Numbered from the stretch's first letter, positions 1-6,081 are shown. The stretch: 6,695 bases of DNA from Treponema sp. (GCA_031290325.1 JAITNU010000095.1:1-6695); one strand, 5' to 3'. The notes: generated by a model not told the origin, from the letters alone. Numbers and translations are program-made.

Positions 1-15
1 AAATTGTGTAAACAT
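1..15 (-). CDS. 5' end of a gene leaving the window (partial, first five codons)
   Basis: On the minus strand an ATG (complement of 13-15) is preceded by a consensus Shine-Dalgarno AAGGAG (complement of 22-27) with a 6-nt spacer. The five visible codons read M-F-T-Q-F before the window ends. The ideal SD and spacing are the only evidence; five residues cannot identify a product. If real, the gene is divergent from the ferredoxin-hydrogenase-phosphatase operon and shares the 16-348 intergenic region with it. I found no convincing -35/-10 pair for it: a TATTAT-like element lies on the minus strand near 117-122 but has no matching -35. Confidence 0.5.
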
Positions 16-348
16 GGCTTACTCCTTTTTCCGATGAAAAGAAGTCCGGGAAAAATACCGAGGTTCCAAAAAGGGGAACGGCATTTTCTCAGGGCTCTGT
101 CCTCGAAGCCTGAAAAAAAATAATAGGATGTATACCAAAGTCTCCTGGCTTCCGGGTTCAACCTTTTCCATCAGCCTTCCCAACCTTACGGTCAGTGACT
201 GTCTTGATAGAATCGTCCTCGGTTACAGTTACGGGATAGCGGAGGCTTTTCACCTCACTTCCTCTGAAATATACGTTTATAAGTATAAACAGATGTTTAG
301 AAAAATGTCAAGAGGAAATTTGACGCTCTGATTTTAAAATTTTCCACC
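16..348. other. Divergent intergenic region, no supported gene
   Basis: This stretch separates the left-edge minus-strand gene from the plus-strand hydrogenase operon. It holds the left gene's SD (22-27), several weak inverted repeats (for example GTTCC/GGAAC around 64-79 and CAGGGCT/AGCCTG at 90-96/107-112, the latter followed by eight A), a perfect 7-bp inverted repeat at 275-290, and an AT-rich palindrome ATTTTAAAAT at 331-340 just upstream of the operon's -35 box. An open frame of 67 codons at 128-331 has no SD and no recognisable protein features, so I do not call it. The length and symmetric elements fit a shared control region. Confidence 0.55.
275..290. repeat. Perfect inverted repeat, candidate operator
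   Basis: GTTTATA (275-281) and TATAAAC (284-290) are exact reverse complements separated by 2 nt. The symmetry fits a dimeric regulator site better than an RNA hairpin, because a 2-nt loop is too tight. It lies 58 nt upstream of the -35 hexamer of the hydrogenase operon, a position compatible with an activator, or with a regulator of the divergent gene. It does not match the Rex, FNR or CRP consensus sites as I know them, so no regulator is assigned. In AT-rich DNA such a palindrome can also arise by chance. Confidence 0.35.
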
Positions 349-377
349 TTGACTTTAACGGTTATTCATCTTAAAAT
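349..377 (+). promoter_or_regulatory. Sigma-70-type promoter of the ferredoxin-hydrogenase-phosphatase operon
   Basis: TTGACT at 349-354 (5/6 match to the -35 consensus) and TAAAAT at 372-377 (5/6 match to the -10 consensus) are separated by the optimal 17 nt. AT-rich DNA including ATTTTAAAAT (331-340) immediately upstream resembles an UP element. Transcription should begin near 384-386, leaving a leader of about 24 nt with the SD at 396-400 and the GTG start at 409. No other good promoter is seen between here and 3631, so the three genes are probably one transcript. Confidence 0.75.
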
Positions 378-395
378 AGGCAGAATCTATACCTT

Positions 396-400
396 GGGGG
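396..400 (+). promoter_or_regulatory. Ribosome binding site that fixes the ferredoxin start
   Basis: GGGGG at 396-400 can pair with the anti-SD CCUCC (with G-U pairs) and lies 8 nt before the GTG at 409. The longer open frame begins at a TTG (349) that is itself the -35 hexamer and has no SD, so 409 is the preferred start. Confidence 0.6.
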
Positions 401-408
401 ATTATATC

Positions 409-645
409 GTGCATGTTATCACGGTTTGTATGGGAAGCTCCTGCTTCAGCCGGGGAAACGCCCATAATGCCGAATGTATCAAGCGGTACATCGCGGAAAC
501 CGGGCAGGAGGTTGCCCTCTCAGGCTGCCTCTGCCGGAATGAATGTAAAAATGGCCCGAATATTATCGTTGATGAGAAGATGATTTCCCAGGTCTCCCCG
601 GAAATACTGCCCGATTTGCTCGATCAGGTACTGGAGAACCGATGA
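409..645 (+). CDS. Thioredoxin-like [2Fe-2S] ferredoxin (NuoE/HydC C-terminal type), 78 aa
   Basis: A small soluble electron carrier with the thioredoxin-fold [2Fe-2S] pattern. From the GTG start the protein reads M-H-V-I-T-V-C-M-G; the likely cluster ligands are C7 and C12 (C-x4-C) and C42 and C46 (C-x3-C, followed by K-N-G-P as in the family's C-x3-C-x3-P). Extra cysteines at 23 and 40 are not part of the usual set; C40 makes a C-x-C with C42. The whole protein is this one domain, as is usual for stand-alone members beside sensory hydrogenases. The frame extends upstream to a TTG at 349, but that extension overlaps the promoter and is rejected. The stop overlaps the next start by 4 nt (ATGA, 642-645), so translation is probably coupled. 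Inferred role: passing electrons to or from the downstream hydrogenase. Partner specificity cannot be read from sequence. Confidence 0.85.
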   Translation: MHVITVCMGSSCFSRGNAHNAECIKRYIAETGQEVALSGCLCRNECKNGPNIIVDEKMISQVSPEILPDLLDQVLENR

Positions 646-2408
646 GAACTATGCGGTTTCATTATCCCATTTACTCTGCCCCTGCCAATTGTCAGGATTG
701 CTATAAATGTATTCGCCGCTGTCCGGTTAAGGCAATCAGCGTTGAAAAGGGCCATACCACCGTTGTCCAGGATATGTGTATTCTCTGCGGACGCTGCGTC
801 ATCCATTGCCCCGCCTTTGCGAAACACCCGCGGAACGACACGAAGCGGGTCAAACAGCTCGTACTGGGGCATAAAAAAGTGTTTGTCTCCCTGGCGCCTT
901 CATATATCGCGGAATTCAGCGAATTGACACCAGGTCAACTGGTCATAGCCCTCAGGAAACTGGGGTTTTCGGGGGTTTCGGAAACAGCTCTGGGCATTGA
1001 TTTTGTTTCAGCCTGGCTTGCAGCTGATTTGCAGGAGGCCTCTGAAAAGGGAACGCAAAAACTGTTTATTTCGTCGGCCTGTCCACCGGTGGTTGCATAC
1101 ATTAAACGCTACGCCCCGCGTTTTTCGCCGTACATTACCAGACGCGCCTCTCCGCTGCTGGTCCATGCGCGGCTTTTGCGTAAACACTATGGGAATGATA
1201 TCGGTGTGGTGTTTATCGGTCCCTGTATCGCAAAAAAACAGGAGGCTGATCAGTGGACAGAAATTGACGCAGCCCTTACTTTTAATGAATTGCGAACCTG
1301 GTTCAAAGACGAAGGTATCACATGTAAAACCATTCTGGCAGATACTGAGGCGGAGTTTCTACCTTGCCGTGCTGTGAAGAGCGCGCTTTTTCCCATTAAT
1401 GGCAGCATGATTACTGCGCTGAACAAGTACAGCGCATCCTGGGACAAAAAGCTTCCGCCCTTTTCCCTCGCAATTTCCGGTATTGACCAAATCAAAGAAA
1501 CACTCGAAGATTTTGATCCTGAATCTTTGACGCGGCCGCTTTTTCTGGACCTGATTTCCTGCGAAGGGGGCTGTATAAACGGTCCGGGTACCACACACAC
1601 CGGTTCCGGCGTCATGCGCCTGGTGAAGATCCTTGAGTACGCGGAAACTGCAACCGCAGATTCTGCCGAGACTATCCTCAATGAGCTCCCGAAGGATATA
1701 CTGAGTTCAGACACCCTCTTTGTTCAGGACATGACGCAGATAGTACATACCGAAGGGGAGCTGCGTTCGGCGCTGCGGCTGGTGGGAAAATTTACCATGG
1801 AGGATGAACTGAACTGTTCAAGCTGCGGGTATGAAACCTGCCGCGATTTTGCGCAGGCCATGCTCGATAACCGGGCGGAACGGACTATGTGTACCTCTTA
1901 TATGCGGCAGTTGGCGCAAAAAAAGGCGAATGGCCTTATCCGCACGATTCCCAGCGGCGTGGTCATTGCCGATAAAAATCTGAAGATAGTTGAGTGCAAT
2001 CAGAGTTTTGCCCGTCTTATGGGTCAGGATACTGAAGATATGTTTGAAGTGGCCCCGGGGCTTGAAGGCGTTGATTTGCGGAAAATCACCGGATCAGCCC
2101 ATTACTTTAAGGATGTACTTACGGCGGACAGCTCTGAGGGAATTGAATGTGATATCCGGGAAGGCAAAAAGATTCTGCACATTAAAGTATTTGTGGTGGA
2201 AGCGGGTGAAATCGCCGCAGGAGTCATTGAAGACATTACGGTTCCGCAAATCCGGCGAGACGAGACCATATCCCGTGCACAGAAGATCATTGACAAAAAT
2301 GTGGTAACTGTACAGAAAATTGCGTTCCTCCTTGGTGAAAACGCGGCAGAAACAGAATCAATTCTCTATTCGATTATCGATTCCTATACCGAAGGAGCAG
2401 GTGAATAA
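642..2408 (+). CDS. hydS: Sensory [FeFe] hydrogenase (group C-like) with C-terminal [4Fe-4S] and PAS domains
   Basis: A 588-aa cytoplasmic protein with no signal peptide or membrane segment. Order: two ferredoxin-type [4Fe-4S] sites (C17, C20, C23, C27 and C46, C49, C52, C56); an H-cluster domain, about 78-330, with the three signature loops S-S-A-C-P (C147), G-P-C-I-A-K-K-Q-E (C195) and S-C-E-G-G-C-I-N-G-P-G (C307, C311); a further four-Cys [4Fe-4S] site (C392, C395, C400, C417, in an N-C-S-S-C-G-Y-E-T-C context); a PAS domain, about 429-535; and a helical tail. All four expected H-cluster-binding cysteines are present. The canonical T-S-C-C-P has Ala146 where catalytic enzymes carry the proton-relay cysteine, and Gly193 replaces the usual Met before P-C. 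Both changes, with the PAS domain, indicate an H2 or redox sensor rather than a bulk H2 producer. GGAGA (633-637) serves ATG 642; an ATG at 651 is the alternative. The stop overlaps the phosphatase start by 1 nt. It needs HydEFG maturases, which are not in the window. Confidence 0.92.
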   Translation: MRTMRFHYPIYSAPANCQDCYKCIRRCPVKAISVEKGHTTVVQDMCILCGRCVIHCPAFAKHPRNDTKRVKQLVLGHKKVFVSLAPSYIAEFSELTPGQLVIALRKLGFSGVSETALGIDFVSAWLAADLQEASEKGTQKLFISSACPPVVAYIKRYAPRFSPYITRRASPLLVHARLLRKHYGNDIGVVFIGPCIAKKQEADQWTEIDAALTFNELRTWFKDEGITCKTILADTEAEFLPCRAVKSALFPINGSMITALNKYSASWDKKLPPFSLAISGIDQIKETLEDFDPESLTRPLFLDLISCEGGCINGPGTTHTGSGVMRLVKILEYAETATADSAETILNELPKDILSSDTLFVQDMTQIVHTEGELRSALRLVGKFTMEDELNCSSCGYETCRDFAQAMLDNRAERTMCTSYMRQLAQKKANGLIRTIPSGVVIADKNLKIVECNQSFARLMGQDTEDMFEVAPGLEGVDLRKITGSAHYFKDVLTADSSEGIECDIREGKKILHIKVFVVEAGEIAAGVIEDITVPQIRRDETISRAQKIIDKNVVTVQKIAFLLGENAAETESILYSIIDSYTEGAGE

Positions 2409-3631
2409 TGGTGGATGTATCTTTAGACGAGGATCTATCTGAAACTTTCATAGAGGTTGATCATTTTCAGGTACGCAAGTACAATGAAAACGCGGCAGGA
2501 GATGTTTTTCTGTCTCAGAAGAATTCCACTGACGGGCGGGTTATTGCAACTCTTTCCGACGGTCTTGGTTCGGGAATCAAGGCCAGCGTTCTGGCGACTC
2601 TTGCTGCTACTATGGCGACAAAATTCATTTCCTTTAACATTCCCATCAGGCGTACAGCGGAAATTATTATGAACACCCTTCCGGTGTGCAGTAAGCGGGG
2701 CATCAGCTATGCGACCTTCACCCTGGTTGATATTGAAACAAGTGCAGTGGTAAAAATCATTGAATATCACAATCCCGGTTATGTGCTGGTACGGCAGCAA
2801 ACCATGATCGAACCAATCAAGGAAATGATGCCCTTTAAGCGGAAAAACAAAAAAACCGGTCCTCATCAAGCCTCGTTTTTATTTTATTCAAAATACGCTG
2901 CCCGGCCTGGGGATAGGCTGGTGTTCTTTTCCGACGGCGTAACCCAATCGGGAATGGGAACCAAGGCGCGACCTTTTGGCTGGGGAGTGGAATCGGTCCA
3001 GCTTTTTATTCTGGAAACCATAACGAAAACCCCTGATATAAGCGCCCGTGATCTGGCGCGGGTGGTGGTGCAGCAGGCGATTTTTAACGACGGAGGCAAC
3101 CCCCAGGACGATATTTCCTGCGCGGTGGTTTATTTCAGGCATCCCCGGAACATGCTGGTACTGACCGGCCCACCGGTTCATCCTGAAAAAGACCGGGAAA
3201 TCGCCCGTCTTTTTTCTGCTTTTGAGGGAACTAAAGTTATCTGCGGCGGGACCACGGCGAATATCATTTCCCGGGAGTTTGGCACACCAATAACCATGTT
3301 GTGGACAGACTTTGATCCCAAAGTGCCGCCTATGTCCTGCATGGAAGGCGTTGACTTGGTTACTGAAGGCATCATTACTATGGGGGTTGTATCAGAACTG
3401 CTTTCTGCCAATGGCGAATATGAAACAGGAAAAAAGAACGCCGCCACAAAAATCGTTGACCTCTTATTAAACAGCGACAGAATAACTTTCTTGGTAGGAA
3501 CCAAGATCAACGAGGCCCATCAGGATCCCAGTATGCCCGTGGAACTTGAAATACGGCGGAATGTGATAAAAAAAATCGCCGCCCTGCTGGAAGAACAGTA
3601 CTTAAAGGAAGTGCGGATTCAGTATTTTTAA
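2408..3631 (+). CDS. SpoIIE/PP2C-type protein phosphatase with extra C-terminal domain, hydrogenase-associated
   Basis: A 407-aa protein probably removing phosphate from Ser/Thr of an unknown regulator. The N-terminal ~245 residues are a SpoIIE/RsbU-like PP2C domain with the metal-binding acidic residues in place: G31-D32, D51-G52 in S-D-G-L-G-S-G, D176-G177 in F-F-S-D-G-V-T, and D234-D235-I-S. It therefore looks catalytically intact. Residues ~250-407 form an additional domain with G-G-T-T-A-N (280-285), a V-D-L-V-T-E-G-I segment and a C-terminal helical region; I do not recognise a function for it, though phosphatases beside sensory hydrogenases often seem to carry a similar extension. AAGGAG (2392-2397) lies 10 nt before the ATG, which shares one base with the hydrogenase stop. 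The fixed position behind the hydrogenase suggests the phosphatase is the output of H2 sensing. No kinase, anti-sigma factor or antagonist is in the window, so the target is unknown. Confidence 0.88.
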   Translation: MVDVSLDEDLSETFIEVDHFQVRKYNENAAGDVFLSQKNSTDGRVIATLSDGLGSGIKASVLATLAATMATKFISFNIPIRRTAEIIMNTLPVCSKRGISYATFTLVDIETSAVVKIIEYHNPGYVLVRQQTMIEPIKEMMPFKRKNKKTGPHQASFLFYSKYAARPGDRLVFFSDGVTQSGMGTKARPFGWGVESVQLFILETITKTPDISARDLARVVVQQAIFNDGGNPQDDISCAVVYFRHPRNMLVLTGPPVHPEKDREIARLFSAFEGTKVICGGTTANIISREFGTPITMLWTDFDPKVPPMSCMEGVDLVTEGIITMGVVSELLSANGEYETGKKNAATKIVDLLLNSDRITFLVGTKINEAHQDPSMPVELEIRRNVIKKIAALLEEQYLKEVRIQYF

Positions 3632-3632
3632 T

Positions 3633-5084
3633 TCAGACCATCCATTCCGCTGTTGCATCAAAACGGGGATTTTTATCTGCTGGGAGGCCGCATATCCGGC
3701 AGCGCACCAGACTTCCCGGACTAGGGGCAGCCCCTTGCGGCAGGGTAATCAGCAGTTTGAGGTAATTCTCAGATACGCCGGCGGCTGTACCAGGGGCTTC
3801 CGGCTTATATGCTTCAATGACGGCTTCCACGGTTCGCCCCACCCATCCCTCGATATAGGACCGCCGTCCCTGGCGGCCCAGGGCCAGGAGACGCTCCACC
3901 CGCGCCACTGCTTCCCGCTCACTCACAGGCTCCCTGAAGCGATAGGCCTCGGTGCCGGGCCGGGGGGAATAGGGAAAGGCGTGAATCCAGGTAAAACCAA
4001 TGCGGCGGCATAATTCGTAGGTCTCCCCAAAGGCATCCTCGGTTTCCCCAGGAAAACCTGTAATAATATCACCGGCCACGAAGGGATCATCTTTGACAGA
4101 CCGGAAGCGGCGTACCCACCCTTCAATGTCTTGCGGGGTATAGAGACGCCCCATCTTTTCAAGAATCCGGGGGCTTCCCGACTGGACCGAAAGATGAACA
4201 TGGGGCCGGATGCGGGGGTGGGCGAGGACGGTAAAAAAATCCCGCTTCATCCCTGCGAGTTCAGGCCCCGGTTCAAGGGATGAGAGGCGCAGCCGGATGT
4301 GTTCGGTGCCCTCCAGGAGGCAGCCCAGGAGACCTGCAAGGTCCAGCTCCCCAGGGGCGCAATACCGGCTGATGTTGACACCGGTGAGCACCGCTTCTCC
4401 ATAGCCCCTGGCTTCCAGGGCTTGCAGGGCGCTCAGGACCTGCTCCGCTTCAAGGCTCACACTCGGACCGCGGGCAAGGCGAACCCGGCAGTAGGTACAG
4501 TGCTTGTCGCATCCGTCCTGGATTTTTAAGAAGGCCCTGGAATGAAAGGAAAAATCGCCTGGGATAAAGCGAAACCGTTCCTGGGACATGGAAGGGGGGC
4601 GCGTTGCAGCAGTCCTTGGGGAAAGCAGGGTTGATAACACCGCCGCAGGATCAGCTCTCCAGCCGGCAACTCCATCCGGCAGTTCCGAAAGCATCCGGGG
4701 CAGGTCCAGGAGTATGCTTTTCTGGTCTCCGGATACCACGAAGAGGCGGCCCGCAGTGCCGCAGGCCTCGGTTTCCAGCGCCCCAAGACGTTCTTGCTCC
4801 ACCTGGGCATAGCAGCCGGTTACGATGAGCAGCGCCTGGGGATAGTCCCGCAGGGCCTTCCTGATAATCCGGCGGGCCTTTTGTTCAGCCTTGGATGTTA
4901 CGGTACAGGTGTTGACCAGGAGTATATCCGGTCCCCCGCTGTTCCGTTCCGCAGCAGTGTCCCAGGGAAGCACCCTGAACCCCGCACGGTGAAAAGCCCC
5001 GGCTATGGACTCACTTTCAAGCTGATTTAACTTACACCCCAGGGTATACAACGCCAGGGAGGGTAAGCTCCAGAAGAAAGACAT
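3633..5084 (-). CDS. mtaB: tRNA t6A37 methylthiotransferase MtaB (radical SAM)
   Basis: A 483-aa enzyme of the MiaB/RimO family that would methylthiolate N6-threonylcarbamoyladenosine at position 37 of ANN-decoding tRNAs. The N-terminal UPF0004 domain has C17 (T-L-G-C-K-L-N-Q), C60 (V-N-T-C-T-V-T) and C91 (T-G-C-Y-A-Q), which bind the auxiliary [4Fe-4S] cluster. The radical-SAM core carries C192-x3-C196-x2-C199 within K-I-Q-D-G-C-D, followed by A-R-G and L-T-G-V-N-I-S-R-Y. A TRAM-like RNA-binding domain ends the protein (about 410-475). The T-L-G-C-K-x-N and L-T-G-V-N-I motifs favour MtaB over MiaB or RimO. The ATG abuts the upstream gene's stop (TAGATG) without an SD, suggesting reinitiation; family members usually start closer to T-L-G-C-K, so a TTG at codon 12 is possible. 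The stop lies 1 nt from the convergent phosphatase stop. Confidence 0.92.
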   Translation of the reverse strand: MSFFWSLPSLALYTLGCKLNQLESESIAGAFHRAGFRVLPWDTAAERNSGGPDILLVNTCTVTSKAEQKARRIIRKALRDYPQALLIVTGCYAQVEQERLGALETEACGTAGRLFVVSGDQKSILLDLPRMLSELPDGVAGWRADPAAVLSTLLSPRTAATRPPSMSQERFRFIPGDFSFHSRAFLKIQDGCDKHCTYCRVRLARGPSVSLEAEQVLSALQALEARGYGEAVLTGVNISRYCAPGELDLAGLLGCLLEGTEHIRLRLSSLEPGPELAGMKRDFFTVLAHPRIRPHVHLSVQSGSPRILEKMGRLYTPQDIEGWVRRFRSVKDDPFVAGDIITGFPGETEDAFGETYELCRRIGFTWIHAFPYSPRPGTEAYRFREPVSEREAVARVERLLALGRQGRRSYIEGWVGRTVEAVIEAYKPEAPGTAAGVSENYLKLLITLPQGAAPSPGSLVRCRICGLPADKNPRFDATAEWMV

Positions 5085-5711
5085 CTAGCGGGAGCCGAGC
5101 TTCTGACGAATCCGGTCCAGCCCCCGGCGGGCATCGGCAAGCTGGGAGTTCAGCTTCAGGGCCTCTTCGTAGGCATTGAGGGCGTCGGATAAATCCCCGG
5201 CGTTTTCCCGGGCATAGGCCAGTCTGGCCCACCAGGCCGCATTTCCCGGGGTCCAGTGGACTGCAGCGGAAAGGGCGATATCTGCGTGACGGAACCGGCC
5301 CAGGCGGATATAGATCTCCCCGATGAAGTAATACACGATCTCAATCCGCTGCCCCTCTGGGGCAATGCTGATGTACTCCTGAAAGTACTGGAGGGCCTCA
5401 CCGTTCCGGCCTTCATAATAGCTGATCTCCCCCAGCACCTCGATGATCCGCGGGTCATAGCGACTGAGGCTCCGGCCCAAGCGGGCATAGTTCAGGGCTT
5501 CACCATAGCGGCCAAGCCGGATCAGGCTCCAGCAAATCACCACATGGGCATCCAGGTTGTGGGGATTAATGTTGATTTCATTCACACAAATAGAAACGGC
5601 CCGGTCATAGTTACCCACCCGGTATTCCGCCAGCGCGTCAGGCCGCATCTGAGCAAGCGCCAGCCCTCCGAAACAGAGGAGGAGCACCGTACAGAGTATA
5701 TGCCGCTTCAT
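5085..5711 (-). CDS. Secreted tetratricopeptide-repeat (TPR) protein
   Basis: A 208-aa protein with an N-terminal signal peptide: basic K2-R3-H4, a hydrophobic core to about residue 17, and an A-L-A cleavage site (18-20) before Q21. Cys7 and Cys13 do not sit in a proper lipobox, so signal peptidase I processing is more likely than lipidation. The rest is about five TPR-like helical hairpins (near 23-52, 53-88, 89-121, 122-157 and 158-190) with the usual G-x-Y/F and A-L/A-x-x-Y/F positions, ending in a short basic tail. TPR arrays bind other proteins; the location implies a periplasmic or envelope scaffold, but the partner is unknown. The ATG overlaps the bactofilin stop by 4 nt (5708-5711) and lacks a clear SD, so it probably depends on coupled translation. 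Its stop abuts the mtaB start. Confidence 0.82.
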   Translation of the reverse strand: MKRHILCTVLLLCFGGLALAQMRPDALAEYRVGNYDRAVSICVNEININPHNLDAHVVICWSLIRLGRYGEALNYARLGRSLSRYDPRIIEVLGEISYYEGRNGEALQYFQEYISIAPEGQRIEIVYYFIGEIYIRLGRFRHADIALSAAVHWTPGNAAWWARLAYARENAGDLSDALNAYEEALKLNSQLADARRGLDRIRQKLGSR

Positions 5712-6076
5712 GACTGGGGACTTTTCTCAGGCATGGTGCATAGTCCATTAAAGATGCACCCGATTTCCATATTGATCTCCGGGGTGATGATATTGCCCTG
5801 GAGTTTTCCAGTACCAGTTACTTCCACCCGCTCGGCAGCGCTGATATCCCCCTTGACCGCCCCCCGAATGATCACCCGTGGCGCGCTTATCCGCGCCTCC
5901 ACCACCCCCTGCTTATCAACCATGAGGAAACCGCCGCCGGCGTCTATCTCACCAACCAGAGTACCCCGAATCAGGAAGGGTTTTTCAAAGCTAAGGGTCC
6001 CGGTAAAATCAATGTCTGTGGATAAAATCGTATCGAAATCGTCATCATTCAGTTCTTCATGGTGAATATCGGTCAT
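5708..6076 (-). CDS. Bactofilin (polymer-forming cytoskeletal protein)
   Basis: A 122-aa protein of the bactofilin family (DUF583), which self-assembles into nucleotide-independent filaments as a right-handed beta-helix, usually membrane-associated and involved in cell shape or envelope organisation. The core, about 20-112, shows the repeating short-strand pattern with G/D turns: F-L-I-R-G-T-L-V-G-E-I, then V-V-E-A-R-I, V-I-I-R-G-A-V-K-G-D-I and V-E-V-T-G-T-G-K-L-Q-G-N-I. An acidic N-terminal tail (E-E-L-N-D-D-D-F-D) and a short C-terminal tail flank it, as is typical; length is normal for a small bactofilin. The ATG (6074-6076) has a strong SD, GGAGGG, 5 nt away. It is the first gene of the minus-strand operon and its stop overlaps the TPR start by 4 nt. 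In other bacteria bactofilins recruit envelope enzymes, so a link to the TPR protein is plausible but inferred. Confidence 0.88.
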   Translation of the reverse strand: MTDIHHEELNDDDFDTILSTDIDFTGTLSFEKPFLIRGTLVGEIDAGGGFLMVDKQGVVEARISAPRVIIRGAVKGDISAAERVEVTGTGKLQGNIITPEINMEIGCIFNGLCTMPEKSPQS

Positions 6077-6081
6077 AATTA

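Noticed and set aside
90..120. CAGGGCT/AGCCTG hairpin next to an A8 run, considered as a terminator
   Set aside because: On the plus strand it is followed by A, not T; on the minus strand the T8 run precedes the hairpin. Wrong polarity both ways.
128..331. 67-codon plus-strand open frame in the left intergenic region
   Set aside because: No SD at a usable distance, no recognisable motif, and it overlaps the inverted repeat and lies in the control region of the downstream promoter.
1250..1714. Long antisense open frame inside the hydrogenase gene (and similar shadows in the phosphatase, mtaB and TPR genes)
   Set aside because: They mirror strongly supported coding genes and show no independent protein features or start signals.
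3723..3735. AGGGGC-A-GCCCCT palindrome downstream of the phosphatase gene, considered as its terminator
   Set aside because: No T-run follows, and it lies in well-conserved mtaB coding sequence that accounts for it.
5650..5711. Lipoprotein signal in the TPR protein
   Set aside because: Neither Cys7 nor Cys13 is preceded by a proper lipobox; the A-L-A/Q site fits signal peptidase I.
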